Of a stretch of DNA of 64,000 bases, positions 35,613-47,696 are shown piece after piece. This stretch comes from Panaeolus papilionaceus (taxonomy: Eukaryota; Basidiomycota; Agaricomycetes; Agaricales): positions 1,364,001 to 1,428,000 of the forward strand of contig JADNRZ010000010.1 of NCBI GenBank assembly GCA_015501605.1, in the 5' to 3' direction. How positions within the stretch are numbered: the first letter of the stretch is position 1; each line of letters starts with the position of its first letter. The position numbers and the translations under genes were made by a program. Under the pieces are notes generated by a model. That model had not been told where the DNA came from. It did no database searches and was given only the letters and a program-made list of their open reading frames with translations.

Positions 35613-37365
35613 ATGTCTGCGGAAGGCGTACCGATACATTCAAAGCCCTCAGGCTATCAGTTCTATCGGGAAGTTCTGGGCTCCCCGAGGTATGTCGTTG
35701 CACCCATGGTGGACCAAAGCGAGCTGGTGTGTTCAGATATTTAGGTGTTCCAGACTTTTATTGAAGTTCTATATCTAGGCTTGGAGAAGACTCTCTAGGA
35801 AGTATGGTGCACAGGTATGCAGCAAATGAACTAGGGTCCTCAGGTCATTTACGAATTCAGACTGCACACAGTTGATTTATACCCCGATGATTAACGCCAA
35901 GGTATGCAAAGCATCTTCTTGTTCATGTTGATCTTGGGATTTATATTGAATTTTAGATGTTCGTCGACGAGACCAATAAGTCGTATCGACAAGCCAACTT
36001 TGACATGCTTAACGGAGAGGAAGGCGATACCGTGACGGACAGACCACTCATTGTGCAATTTTGCGCCAACGATCCAGACCAGCTTTTGAAATCAGCGCTA
36101 GCGGTAGAAAAGCATTGTGATGCAGTCGATCTGAACCTTGGATGTCCCCAAGAAATTGCAAAGAAAGGACGATACGGCTCATTCCTCCAGGATGATTGGG
36201 ATTTGATCTATAAGCTCAGTAAGTCATGGAAATTTTGTTAGTTCTGAAGCAGTACTGACATATTTCCCCGTTAGTTAACATATTGCATGTCAATCTGTCG
36301 ATACCTGTGACAGCCAAGTTCCGCTGTTTCCCTACTGTGGAAAAGACCGTAGAATATGCCAAAATGCTTGAAAGGGCTGGTGCACAGATTATAACTTGTC
36401 ATGGACGGCTGAGAGAGCAAAGGGGGCAGAACACGGTGCGTGCCAGCTTACCAAGCTGCCTTGAAGGAAAGCTAAACTTTTTTTCTGTCAGGGACTGGCT
36501 GACTGGACCAAAATTCGCGCAGTAAAGGAAGCAGTGTCTGTGCCAGTTTTCGCCAATGGAAACATCTTATATCAATCAGACATCCTTGACTGCTTGAAAG
36601 TTACCACAGCAGATGCAGTGATGAGCGCAGAAGGTCAGCTGTACAATGCGGCACTGTTCGCTGGCATCGATCGGCCATTACCCATCGATGAATACGACTT
36701 GGACGAAAACATTCTCATCCGACAACCGAGGCATGCAGACCTGGCGATTGAATACCTAGAAATTGTCCGGAACCTAAAAACAACTACGACGCTTAGTGCT
36801 GTAAAAGGTCACCTGTTCAAGATTATGCGACCTGGCTTGATTAGGGAAACAGACCTTAGAGAGAAGTTGGGTAAAATTAAGATTCACCCGAAGAGGATGA
36901 GGGAGGATATCGTTGAATATATTGCTGTCTGCGAGGAAATGAAGGCACGGATGGAGGTATGTTTAATTTTCTCCACCCCGCAAATGCAGAGACTTACCTA
37001 TATCTTCAAGCGTGATGAAAAGGCTGCTGAAGGAAAATCTCTGCGAGACCTCATAACTATTGAACCCATCACGGGTATCAAGGTTATGCCACACTGGTTA
37101 GCTCAGCCCTACTTCAGGCCATCTCCCGAGCAGAAAAAAGCTTTTGGTGAGTTCCTGATTTCCGTTATCTGCTGTGCTCTTTAATTGATTGCTGTCGCTT
37201 TCATTCATAGCTGCGGCAACTCAAGCTGCCGAAAATGGGGACTCTATTATGCAGTCTACGTCAAAGCGCCCACTGGCAGATGGTTCCATTCCCCCCGAGG
37301 AGGCTTCGAAAAGGCTTCGGACAGAGCCAGATTCCGTAGTTGAATCAGGGCTGTCTGTCGCGTAA
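35613..37365 (+). CDS. DUS1: tRNA-dihydrouridine synthase (Dus1 type)
   Basis: FMN-dependent reductase that converts uridines 16/17 in the D-loop of cytosolic tRNAs to dihydrouridine. It starts at ATG 35613 ([14 protein letters not shown]) with about nine exons and ends at TAA 37365. Motifs along the TIM barrel: [15 protein letters not shown] (FMN site), [28 protein letters not shown] and [19 protein letters not shown] with the catalytic Cys in GCPQ. Then come [49 protein letters not shown] and [13 protein letters not shown]. The C-terminal extension with [20 protein letters not shown] is poorly conserved and basic. All parts of the Dus1 family are present. The first exons between 35690 and 35950 are short and I did not fix every border. 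Confidence 0.93.
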
Positions 37366-38144
37366 TATGAGACCACGGCGCTATATATCCTTAATTATTG
37401 ATTGTACAGCTTATAATTGACCCGAGGTCTTTCTAGACGGTTAGGAACAAAAACCGGGGTTTATCCTGCGAGAAAGAAACCGGTTGGGTGATGTCTGACG
37501 TGCAGTGTGGGTCGAATGACCCGCTTGATGGATTTGAACAAGTTTGGGGTCGTTGTGCATATCTACGCACCATAAGATATTTATTAGAGTGAGTAACCCA
37601 CAGGTTTTCCTGTCCTCGTTTACCTCACTCCCGTTCATGTGGTCTCTGAACACGAAGCGGGCGTATAATTTCTTGTATTAGGTTTTACGAATCCATGACG
37701 TGCTAGTCCACATGTTTTCACATGCTGTCCGGTCCAGGAATCATATTCCTCTTCGCTTCCATTCAAAGATAAATAATTCAACACATTGTGCTCTTACTGC
37801 TAATTGTCAGTGTAAGTACTATTGGGGTTGCTTGCAGGCACAGTGAGAGACCACGACTGTTCTTTGGAATGTTCTTTTTATAGTGCTATGTTCGAACTAG
37901 CGCCTACAAGCATTCGATCCCCTGAACGTGTATTCAATGCTGAGGAAATGTGCACTTAACCTGGAGTTGCACCGAGTCCTTTGGTGGCAACTTGGAAGTG
38001 ACAGGACAAGTGATAAGTGATATAAAGCACAGGACTGCAAGACTAAACTTAGGCAGGTAGTCCTGTGCCCCTTGCTAGCCCCTATAATTACCAGCACCCC
38101 TACTACCCAAGAGCCCATCTCCCTCTCTTAGGTTCGAACTGAAT
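37366..38144. other. Intergenic
   Basis: The Dus1 3' flank and the promoter of the next small gene. No motif or repeat was recognised. Confidence 0.45.
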
Positions 38145-38638
38145 ATGCCCAGCGGAAACATTAAAATTATGAACTCGAGGACAACCTCCGTTACTGGGAA
38201 TCACATTCAACATTATACCTACAGGCAAACTGGCCATATCACCAATGTGTCGAACGTTTATGGGACTGCGATAAGTGTAAATCAAATGCCCAACATTGCA
38301 CAAGCCAGACCAGGTAGTTAAATGAGTGTCGAGCGCGTATTCACTGCACTAACCAGAGCTGCAATCCACCAGGCACACTGTCTATGCCCCCATCCAATTT
38401 TTGTGGGGCCGGTGCGGAGAATGCGTCGTTCGTCAGGCAGAACACGAATAACGGTCTGCCAAGTAACCCCTACGCTCAGCCACACGCAAACCCCACACAA
38501 GAGCAGATGGTTTGGCACATGGGCAACTGGAACATGACCTTCTCCGCCCCGAAAGGCGGAATAATTCCATTGACAAAATCGTCAGAAGTGCTTCTGACGT
38601 CTCTTCTTCACGAAGCGTTTGTCAATGATACTCAATAA
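38145..38638 (+). CDS. Small N/T-rich protein of unknown function
   Basis: Two exons (38145-38313, 38373-38638; GT-AG intron 38314-38372) give 144 residues from ATG 38145 to TAA 38638. No signal peptide or membrane span is seen. The first 55 residues are rich in Asn, Thr, Ile and Val with a periodic look (TSVTGNHIQHYTYRQTGHIT, then NVSNVYGTAISVN). The rest is Asn/Pro-rich (NGLPSNPYAQPHANPTQEQM), followed by WHMGNWNMTFSAPKGGIIPL and a helical end. The N-terminal style recalls the beta-prone segments before NACHT domains in agaricomycete NLR-like proteins. This is an impression from memory. I know no function for it. Confidence 0.6.
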
Positions 38639-39184
38639 CAGGAGGCGCGATGAAATGTAGCGGGATATCGCCAATCGATGATCCAAATCGATTGCAACCC
38701 GCTTATCTGTACTGAATTCAGTTATGATTTTGAAGAGGTGTTACAAGAATACCTTCATATTTCTAGATAGACCATCAGTGTACAACTCTGAAGTCCTCAT
38801 ACCAAGCTTCCACCCCTAGCACATGACCCTGCACAAATTTCGACCCTGAAGCGTTTAAGCGCCCTTGCTGCTCTTTCGTTGCTTCTGAGTCATGGTGATT
38901 GTCCTTCAAAATCAAAGAATCAGGAGAAAATCAGTTGCATGCTAATATTTTTTGTCATGATCACATTGCCAGAAATGCTCTATAATCAGTATAAATATAG
39001 CAGCCAGCCTGGACATCATGGTACAAAGATTTAGTCGATAGTTACTTGGTTTGGACAAATGATGTTGTCAAAGGCAATGTTATCTAATCTAACGACTCGG
39101 CACCCCTCGTCATACCTCACAACTCCCAACAGTCCCAGAGGCTCTTACTCGATTTAAAAACTCTACATAGACTATCTTGAAAAC
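38639..39184. other. Intergenic
   Basis: A minus-strand micro-frame near 38855-38893 encodes MTQKQRKSSKGA and stops. It is too short to call. Otherwise this is the promoter of the DJ-1-like gene. Confidence 0.4.
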
Positions 39185-40170
39185 ATGCCATCAGCCTTGA
39201 TCCTTATTGCAGATGGAACAGAAGAGATGGAATTGTAGGTGGTATTGGGATCCATATGTGAATCATGCCAATCGCTCACGCGCGCGTATTCAATATTTTG
39301 TTACCGCTCAAGCACCATCACCTACGACACCTTGATTCGCGGTGGGTGCACCGTCATATCAGCTTTCGTCCCTGATATCGCCAATGGTGGTCTTCTTGGC
39401 GTCAGCCCACCTGTAGCCAAATGCTCCAGAGGCATGAACATCATGCCTGACAGATATTTCGATCTGGCAGAATGCGGACCCGTGCGTCCCTTTTCAATTC
39501 AAGTGCAGCATTGAATAGCTGATGAGAACTGTAATCAATGCATCTACAGGACCGATATGATCTATTGGTTATTCCTGGAGGTGCTAAAGGTGCCGAAACG
39601 ATGTCGAACAACCCGTCGGTTCAGGAGCTTATTAGACGGTACATCGAGCGCCGAAAGCTGGTTGGTATGATTTGCGCAGGTATGTCTGACAAGCCAAGCT
39701 ATGAAAGCGAAATCTGCGATCCTAATCTGAATGTGCTGCACTCCAGGCAGTCTTGCTGCCAAAACTGCCAAATTGTCATCGCAGCCGTTGACGTCGCACC
39801 CCAGCGTCAAAGCCGAGCTGGACACACGTAAGTGGCCACTCGTGTCATTCCCATGTCGACCCTTTTAACCTAATTGAATAGACTTTGATTATGTCGAGGC
39901 GCCCGTTGTCATTTCCGACAACCTCGTAACAAGGTGAGGGACGACAATATCAAATGGTAACTCATAGAGATGCTTAATTTATCCTTATTTCCACAAGTCG
40001 TGGACCTGGTAAGTGGCTTTGGAACACATATTCCGGACTGAATGGTTGAAGGAGACCTGCTAGGAACTGCATTCGCATTCGCATTGACATTGGTCGAACT
40101 TCTCTGCGGAGCTGAGCGTCGTGAAGAGATTCGCGGGCCTATGGTGTTCCCACCTGACACACCATGGTAA
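39185..40170 (+). CDS. DJ-1/PfpI family protein
   Basis: A member of the DJ-1/ThiJ/PfpI superfamily: small cytosolic proteins tied to oxidative-stress response and glyoxalase III or deglycase activity. Exons join from ATG 39185: MPSALILIADGTEEME, then across an intron FTITYDTLIRGGCTVISAFV. After that come MNIMPDRYFDLAECGP, DRYDLLVIPGGAKGAETMSN, RRKLVGMICAG with the nucleophilic Cys in ICAG, SLAAKTAKLSSQPLTSHPSV, VVISDNLVTSRGPG and TAFAFALTLVELLCGAERRE. The stop is TAA 40168-40170. Both the Glu near the N-terminus (DGTEEME) and the elbow Cys are present, so it should be active. The length of about 210 residues suits the family. Several introns are under 70 nt. Confidence 0.92.
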
Positions 40171-40395
40171 TGGATAAATCATGCGAGTTTGCCAGAGCCT
40201 ACTCACTCTTTAGTACCACCACTTTTTTTTTTTTGCCTATCCTGTAGCGCGGTGTGCGTGTAAATTGCAATGATATTTTGATCAAGAAGGGCACTATTCA
40301 TGTATGTACCTAACAAAAGAACATTTGAACAAGAAATATGACCCAAACCATGATAATAGATATGGTTAGGAATCTTGAGTAGGATTTGAACACCT

Positions 40396-43083
40396 TTAAA
40401 GCGATATGATTCTGGTTCCAAAATCGGCAACATTGTAAGGGAAGTTTTCCCCTGGGCAACTCATAAACATGAGCGAGGGTGACGTGCCCAGATGATGCGA
40501 GAGAGCGCCGACATTGGTGGGATTGAATTGTCCATCGACGAGAAGCTGCAAAGTTAAGCTTGTCAGTAAAGACCATAGGCTGTGAGGCAGAGAGTATCTA
40601 ACCAGGTCGATAGTGGTCTCAGGGAAGGCTTCATCCAAAACTGCAATAAGAATGGCAGGTATTAAGCTCGGGAATTGCGGCGAGGCAGGTGTGACCACTC
40701 ACTTTTCGCATTTGCTTCCAGCTCGGATGGAATCCCACCTTCAGCATCGTAGAAATGGACAATCTTCAAGTAAGATGTTTCTTCGTTCCGTCGCACGTAA
40801 AGTATCATATGGAACAGGTGGTTGATCTAGAATTTATGTTAATGATGCAACACTATGAATAGAGTCGCACTTACTTCGTCCGTTTTTGCCAGAATACAGA
40901 CAGGCTGCCTCTTCAAACGTTTCATGGAGTTGATCAATTTGGTTCCCCAAGTCTTGGTGAGGGTCCAATCATGCAAAGCAGGGTACTGGTCGTACATCCA
41001 ATAAACGCATCGAAGGAGATGAATCTTGTTCTGAGTGGCCAAAAACAAGAAAACAATCCCAAAAAGGTACGCGCAGAAATACGCAGCCGTTTGAGGGTTC
41101 ACAGCAATATTTCCAGCGAAAATGACAGGGACGATGAGGAGGGTGAGCCCAACTACCCAGAGTCCTGTGGTGGAGTGCCGAGGCAGCCTGCCACGGTTGA
41201 ACCTGAGAAGGAGAAGAGAAATCGGGAAGAGGGCCATTACGGTCAACCAGACGAGCGAGAACATCTCGGAAACTATTTTGAGACTAGCGCCGGCTGTGGC
41301 ATAAAGCATCCCACAGAAGGCGCTGAACGTTAGAACAGATATGTAGGGTGCTCCTGAGAAAGGTACGACGCGTAAAAACAGGCCAGGGATGACTCGATGC
41401 ATGGCGAGTTGTTCTAAAAGTTCGCATGCACTTAATATGCCTTGTAATTTATTTAGCTTGGTTCAAATGACAGGGGAAAAAAGAGGTTTACCTGTTAAAA
41501 CGCCGCCGCATAGGACGATGATGGCATCGACAACAATCCAAGTCCTCAACCAGCGCCCAGCAGCCTAGAGGGATGTCAGAACATTTTGGAGGGATTTTGG
41601 AAATTGGACGAACCATTTGAGCAAGCACACTGAGTACATTGGCTCCGCCCTGAATCGTGTCGAGAGGGATAACAGCAAGGACCAATATCATAATGATCGT
41701 GTTCAAAAATATGGCAGGAATATGCAGGTTGCGAAGCACGAGAGGAAATTTGCCGGGTTTGATGCGTGAAACGTACGCGGGTGTGCCTACCGTAGATAGT
41801 GAGCAACGGGAGCATTAAACTGTTTTCATACAGCAAAGACTTACATTCAAAGCCAGTGAGGCCTAGCATTCCCAGACAGATTCCATAAAAGATTTGTTTT
41901 GCAATTGCACTGACGTCCGTGCCTGTGCGGCTTCTACCAAGAGCCCAATTGGTCGACAGTTGTTGCGTACCAATCTGACCCCAGTGAATTGAAGTCGTAA
42001 TAATAAGGACAATCATGGTGGCGACCTATTGTTAGTGTATCAGCGAAACAATTCCCAGGTCAAGTTAATTGAACGAACGTGAAGTGACAGGACAGCGAGA
42101 GCGATGCGTGCACTTTCTCGCACGCCCGTTAAGCTGATTGCGGTGAATAAAATTAGGACTATAGCAGCGCCAACCCATGTCGGAAAGGGCAAGGACGGGA
42201 CTTCGCCTGCAAGGTACGTTGCAGCGGTAGCCGCGGAGACAATGGCAGTAGAGGAGAAGTCCAATATTAACAAAGCAGCGCCGATAAGCGCGAAAGTCTT
42301 TGTTGAAACATTCAGTCTGTTCCGGTAGTGAGTCCTAATGAATACAGTAGACAGCAGACGGTCTTACAAATACGTGTAGGGAGCACCACTAATAGGCAAT
42401 GCAGAGGCTAGCTCCTCCATTATAGGACGCCAAAGATAAAGGATTAATGTTGCTACGAATAATGATATGGGGGAGCTTAAACGCTTAATTAGAGACAGTT
42501 TAATACGAAAGGAGTAAGTGCTCACTAAACCCCTCCAACGGCAATCACAGCAGGAAGAGCGTAAAAGACGCTTCCAAGAACAGCATTTCCAGCAAGAGCA
42601 CTGGCAGTAAATTGTCCCAGGACTTGACTTTGATATTGCTCGTCAAGACGAGCAGTCCCAAAGTCATGGTCGCGTTTGTCAAGCTTCAGACGCGTAATAG
42701 ACCCCCACCCAGCGAACTCGAACGCGTTCGTTAAATTGATAAAACGAGAGGGCCGAGATGAATGGACTTTCAGTCCAGAATTGTCTGCTGGTCGTAATCG
42801 TTGACGACGAAGAATGATGCCATACTGCGAGTCGCGAAATGACGGCAGAATGGCATCCTGGTTTGAGATCTGCGTATGGGACGAAGGTACTAGTAAAACG
42901 CGGGTTTAATAGCTTTCTAAATCTAAACGTGAATATGTACTAACATGATGGGACCGTAGTGGTTGGATTTTGAACTGAGGGATCGATAGCAACCCAGTGC
43001 TCAGATGAGCTCCTTGTGCTTTCTGGTTCGTTATTGGGAATAAGACATGGTGTATCAGAGGATTTGTTGAAACCACTTGACAT
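40396..43083 (-). CDS. APC-superfamily amino acid/polyamine permease
   Basis: A membrane transporter of the amino acid-polyamine-organocation superfamily with about 12 hydrophobic segments. It starts at ATG 43083 (MSSGFNKSSDTPCLIPNNEP), and a cytosolic N-terminus of about 100 residues precedes the first span. Core pieces: NAVLGSVFYALPAVIAVGGV, MEELASALPISGAPYTYL (helix-1/2 type motif), YLAGEVPSLPFPTWVGAAIV, YGICLGMLGLTGFE, FLNTIIMILVLAVIPLDTIQ, WIVVDAIIVLCGGVLT and GAPYISVLTFSAFCGMLYAT. A soluble C-terminal tail of about 150 residues ends VADFGTRIISL (stop at 40396). This tail (ETTIDLLLVDGQFNPTNVGA) is longer than in bacterial relatives. Substrate specificity cannot be read. About eight introns are in frame and no break was seen. 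Confidence 0.87.
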
Positions 43084-43497
43084 GCGTTCGAGAAGAAAAA
43101 GAAAGAAAAAGAGGGAGGGAAGGGGTCGAAACTTTGAATTCGACAACACTTCACACTCCGTTTATGTACCTGATGATGATGGTCCTGAAGACAGGAATGC
43201 AAAGGGTTTGACTCGTCGTCTTTGGTATTCGTTTGACTTGCAATGGCCTTTTTTTTAAAAAGTTCTCTTCTTCTTTGAAGTAATACATACAATGCACTTT
43301 GTTGTTGAATAAATAAACGTGTTAAGACATGCTTAATGAGCGCTAAGAGCAAGATGTTAAATGCCTCAAAGAATTTTAGTCTTGATGCGGAAATTAAGAC
43401 AATGACTGCATCAGGCCTGAGTATTCGGGGTCCCACCTTCGACACGTCGAGTCCATCACACTCCTCATTGGATCATACAACGACCACCACCATCAGC

Positions 43498-44712
43498 ATG
43501 GCTTATGTTCAAGTTGAAGCAGACGACGTACGTGTTATTTCAACAAGTATGGCTGGAATATATACTCATTCAAATGGTTATTCAGCGTTTGGAGGAAGGG
43601 CCAGAAGGCCTCCAATTTAAATGTATGCAGATGTAATTGCTCGGAATGCATTTGGTGAAAGAGCTGATGGTATTGTTATTCTCCAGCATTTCTTGGTTCT
43701 GATAACAACGCAAGGAACCCTGCAAATGTCAGAAGCCCGGGTGTAGGCAATACAGACAGGAGTTTGTGATAGTCGTCTTCACCTCCATGATCTCACTGAC
43801 ATCGGCGAGCAGGATACATTGCGGACGAAGCCAATCAACAAAAGGGGGGTGGAGGTTTCTGGACAGTGGAATACTACCAGTCTTACTTTGATATTGACAC
43901 CCACACGGTGGGTTGCACGCAAATTATTTCCTCTCTCATTCCAGACTGATCTATTTCCAGGTCCTACAAAGATGTTACACAACGCTCATTCCAACTGCCG
44001 CACCCACATATCTCTCTGTTCACCTGAACCCAGCAGACCTCTACGGTCCATTTTGGACACTAACAACTCTCATTTTTGCCCTATTTCTTTCTTCATCTCT
44101 GGGCGCGTCAATTTCGAAATACCTTTCGACAAGTGACAAGCCATATGATTACGACTTCCAGCTTCTCAGCATCGCAGTATCGCTTGTCTATGCATACGGT
44201 CTGGGACTTCCGATACTACTCTGGCTCGCCCTCAGATATCTTGGCGTTGGGGAGTGGAGTGTTGTTGAAGCTGTTGCAGTTTGGGGGTACGGCCAGTTTG
44301 TGTGGATACCCGTCGCAGTGAGTGAATCAACACCAACAACATCAATTGTGCTCAACATTTGGATGTTAGGTTCTATGTGTTATCCCCGTGCCACTTCTTC
44401 GATGGGCACTCGTATTTGCAGCCTTCGGTCTCTCGGGCTGGTTCCTGGGGGCGAATATATACCCCATCCTCGCATCGGTAATGATTCAAAGCGCACCATT
44501 TCACCGTGGGTTACTAATGATTTGATTAGGCTGAAGCCAAGGCCATGCGTCTTTTGATTATTTTACTGGCTGCGCTTCACTTCGGTCTTGCCCTCAGCTT
44601 CAAAATTCTCTTTTTCAACTACTACATCAATAACACCAAGGTTGGAGGTGATCTTCCCATTCCCCTTCCAGGGGGTGAACTTCCTCCGGGCGCCTCTCCA
44701 TCAGCCCGATAA
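43498..44712 (+). CDS. Yip1-domain Golgi membrane protein (YIPF1/2 type)
   Basis: An integral membrane protein of the Yip1/YIPF family, which binds Rab GTPases and works in ER-Golgi and Golgi traffic. Exons join from ATG 43498: MAYVQVEADD, RLEEGPEGLQFKSFLGSDNN, GYIADEANQQKGGGGFWTVE and YYQSYFDIDTHTVLQRCYTT. Then HLNPADLYGPFWTLTTLIFA, the family's DLYGPFW signature, opens the first membrane span. Further spans: LLSIAVSLVYAYGLGLPILL, AVAVWGYGQFVWIPVAV (the GYG motif), LVFAAFGLSGWFLGANIYPI and LLIILLAALHFGLALSFKIL. It ends ELPPGASPSAR, TAA 44710-44712. Five spans and the short acidic N-terminus match YIPF1/2. Complete, with at least five small introns. Confidence 0.92.
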
Positions 44713-45402
44713 ATAAGGCAGTGTTTCTTGCAACCTGTCAGTAGCACTATATTTATTGGCGACATCCATGGACACTACGGGAGTCGCGTTTCCAAGGAGT
44801 TCAGCCGAGTTTCGTCCTTTAAAGTCCTTGTATAGGTAATTCCCCTTAATTAATGACTGTTAAGTCCACATGCCATCGCTGTTCGAGAACCGGCTCTAAC
44901 AGCAATCGCGTGCATGTGCGCGTTTCAAGTCGCCGGCTTTCTGAGAGTCGACACTTTGTGTGATGCCAGCTATATTTTTAGAGCTGTTTAACTAGCTATC
45001 TGACGAAGTGAGAGAAGCTTCTTCGTTTGACACTCTGCCAGTATGGTGTACAGTCTCTCTCTTAACTTTTCATCGACACTACAAGCTGACATTGTTCTCA
45101 TTCTCCAGAAAATCGCACACTTTACTATCTCCAATGCTGCACAAAGGCACACATTTTATGTACCATGTATAATCTATTGGCGACCTTTTGCGCAGCTTCC
45201 TCTCTAACATCGCATTGGGAAAAGGTATCTATTTTTAGGATATTCACAATCTCAAACCCGGGTCTTTTGGTGAGGAACAGGGGCGTCTCTAACCAAACGA
45301 CGTTGAAAGACGGCATTCGGCAGATCATTGATAAGTCATCGCTCGTTCTACCATATGTGCGATGGCAAGAGGTTTCAACGTTCTCAGCGGTCCGCCCTCT
45401 GG
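44713..45402. other. Intergenic with promoter of secreted paralog 1
   Basis: No gene. Around 45295-45335 the sequence resembles 48805-48845 upstream of paralog 2 (AACGACGTTG and GGCAGATCATTGAT shared), so promoter DNA was duplicated together with the genes. Confidence 0.5.
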
Positions 45403-45408
45403 TATAAA
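45403..45408 (+). promoter_or_regulatory. TATA box of secreted paralog 1
   Basis: TATAAA, 163 bases before the ATG at 45566, followed by a T/C-rich leader. Confidence 0.6.
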
Positions 45409-45565
45409 AGATGAGTAGGAAATTATACTGCTCATTATAATCAGGACTTTTCCTTTCTTTCCTTTCTTTCTTCTTTCCGCTGGTGTTCTAGTGCCCAGCC
45501 CTTCCATTCTCTTATTATCTCGCTTTTGGTACAACCACCGGGCGACGACATTCGTTACAGCCTCA

Positions 45566-47696
45566 ATGGCGAAATTCTCATATACACTCTTTACTTCTTT
45601 GCTTGCCACCTGCCTTTGGCAGAAAGTTATTGCTGGTGAGCACAAGTCGCATCGATCAACTTGGATGTCCCATGCTGATGATTTAAATTGTAGTTCCCCT
45701 TGCTCAACCCGAGCCTGCCGTCGAGGTTGGACGTCTTCAACAGCGTGCCCTCTCAGACATCCTCCAAACCATCGAGTGCTCATCATCCGCAAATGCTATC
45801 GTCTCTGGATTGACGTCCGCACTCAGTGCTTTAAATAAGATTAATACGTAGGGCTTCATACTTTCATTTCATAATCGTCGAGCTAATTAATGTAACTTCT
45901 ATCCTACAGTGGTGATGCTAACATTGCGAAAGAGATTGCCAGTATCAAGAGCATCCTGAGCAACGCCGAGACTGTTGGTAAAGCTGTCGTTGGGGCTTGC
46001 GATCAGGCCAACAGTGGCCATGATGCTGTTCTGCCCCCTCTACCTCCCCCTGCAAGGACTACCGCGCCATCTATACACTCACCTGCGAAACCGACGACTA
46101 CGACTGCACGTTCTCCTGCTAAAACCACGTCAGTTTCTGTGCGAGCACCGGCGAAAACCACATCTGCCCGTGTACCTACCAAAACCCCTGTTACATCTGT
46201 TCATTCCCCTGCCAAACCCACGGGTGCAAATCCCCCAGTTAAAGCCTCATCTGTGCATCCCCCAGTCAAAGCCTCACCTGTGCACCCCCCTGCAAATACC
46301 CCTGTAGCACCTGCGCCTTTGCCTGTTAAGACTACAGCTGTGCCACACTCCCCTGCCAAAACCTCATCTGTGCAGGTCGCTCCCAAGACTTCAACTGCGG
46401 TGCACTCCCCAACCAAAACGACCGTTGCGGCCTCGCATGTGCCTGCTACCACTACCAGTAAGTAAAGTCACTCGATGTCAATGTCTGAACTGTCTAACCG
46501 AGATATAGAAAAGCCAGCTTCTTCTACCACGAAACCTGCTGGCACGACAGGTGGAAGTGAGTGCATTTTTTAATTAATTTAGGATGCACGTATTTACTTA
46601 ACTATCAATATCAGGCAAAGGCGGATCTTCTGGTACCAAGAGCAATACGGGCACCAAGAGTAACACGGGAACTAAGAGCAACACAGGAACCAAGAGCAAT
46701 TCGGGCACCAAGAGTAATTCGGGCGGCAAAAGCAATTCAGGTGGAGGCAAAAGCAACTCAGGTGGAAAAGGAGGTGGCAAGAACAACGCAGCAAGCAGCT
46801 CGGATGCAGCTACAACTGCTGAGCCTACTGCTACGGATAGCGCGGACCCCTCGCAGCAGACGGACCCAGCTACGACTACGGACACCGCAGATGATTCGCA
46901 ACAAACGAATCCGGCTACGACCACAGATAGTGCAGACGACTCCCAGCAAACAGACCCGGCTGCGACAACCACAGATAGCGCAGACGATTCTCAGCCTACC
47001 GACGCTCCGGCCACAACAACAGACAGTGCGGACGACGCTCAAGAAACCGATGCTCCCGCCACAACCACAGATAGCGCTAATGACTCTCAGGAAACAGACG
47101 CCCCCGCCACAACCACTGACAGCGCAGACGACTCTCAAGAAACCGACCCCGCGACTACTCCCACTGACAGTGCCGACGGGCCTACCCAAACTGATGACGG
47201 TGACGATGCCACCCCGACTGACACCGCAGACCCCGCGTCACCAACCTCCGACGGCTCTGACGACTCAGTAGCCACTCCAACAGACTCCTCTGATTCGCCT
47301 GCCGCAACAGACTCGGATTCCGATGCGTCGAATACCGACGGTGTTGATACACCAACACCCACCGACTCGGATTCCGATCCTACGAACACAGACACTGGAG
47401 GTGCCGACACCTCCACTGACCCAGCATCCGACACATCTGATGACCCTACCACAGACACAGACCCTTCCAACGATGACTCGACCGACCCAGCTTCTGATTC
47501 TGCTGACCCAGTCGATGATTCCAGTCCCGTTGATACGGGTTCTGACGATTCAGACCCATCTTTCGATGACGGTGGCGACAATACCAATTTTGGAGGAGAT
47601 AACGGAGGAGACGACTTTAGTGCCGGCGATGACTTTGGCGACGATTTTGGAGGTGACGACTTCGGAGGTGACTTCGGTGGATTCGATGACTTCTAG
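45566..47696 (+). CDS. Secreted D/S/T-rich repetitive protein, paralog 1
   Basis: Five exons (45566-45635, 45694-45847, 45910-46457, 46509-46556, 46615-47696) join in frame to 633 residues. Parts in order: a signal peptide (MAKFSYTLFTSLLATCLWQK), then a helical domain of about 85 residues with two cysteines (LQTIECSSSANAIVSGLTSA and VGKAVVGAC). Next is a PAKTT-type repeat region (about residues 95-260), then TKSNTG repeats (about 275-320). A long ATTTDSADDSQ repeat region with acidic spacers follows, and an Asp/Gly/Phe tail (DDFGGDDFGGDFGGFDDF). No membrane anchor is visible at the C-terminus. I do not recognise the family. The architecture suggests an extracellular, probably heavily O-glycosylated, cation-binding or wall-associated protein; this is inference. 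A tandem paralog with the same intron positions follows at 49108. Confidence 0.82.
46060..46450 (+). repeat. PAKTT/PVKAS-type coding repeats
   Basis: Within exon 3 the protein repeats variants of SPAKTT, APAKTT, PVKASSVHP and SPTKTT. This block is absent from paralog 2 and accounts for most of the length difference of exon 3 (548 versus 140 nt). Confidence 0.8.
46630..46790 (+). repeat. TKSNTG hexapeptide-type coding repeats
   Basis: About seven imperfect units of GTKSNTG, GTKSNSG and GGKSNSG in a row, with near-identical nucleotide units (for example ACCAAGAGCAATACGGGC). Confidence 0.85.
46840..47190 (+). repeat. DSADDSQ(Q/E)TD-type coding repeats
   Basis: At least seven units of 14-15 residues, consensus ATTTDSADDSQETDP. 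Single copies of the same unit occur in paralog 2 (PAATTTDSADSSQATDP). Confidence 0.85.

Noticed and set aside
38855..38893. Minus-strand micro-frame MTQKQRKSSKGA
   Set aside because: Twelve codons with no sign of splicing to another exon; could be chance.
45325..45838. Frames on both strands around the first exon of secreted paralog 1 (155 and 115 codons)
   Set aside because: Both cross the promoter and the first introns of the real gene and have no independent support.
46561..47271. A 236-codon Arg/Thr/Pro-rich frame and long minus-strand Val/Ser-rich frames over the secreted paralogs
   Set aside because: They are alternative-frame readings of the same nucleotide repeats. The spliced frame with signal peptide and acidic tail is the coherent one.
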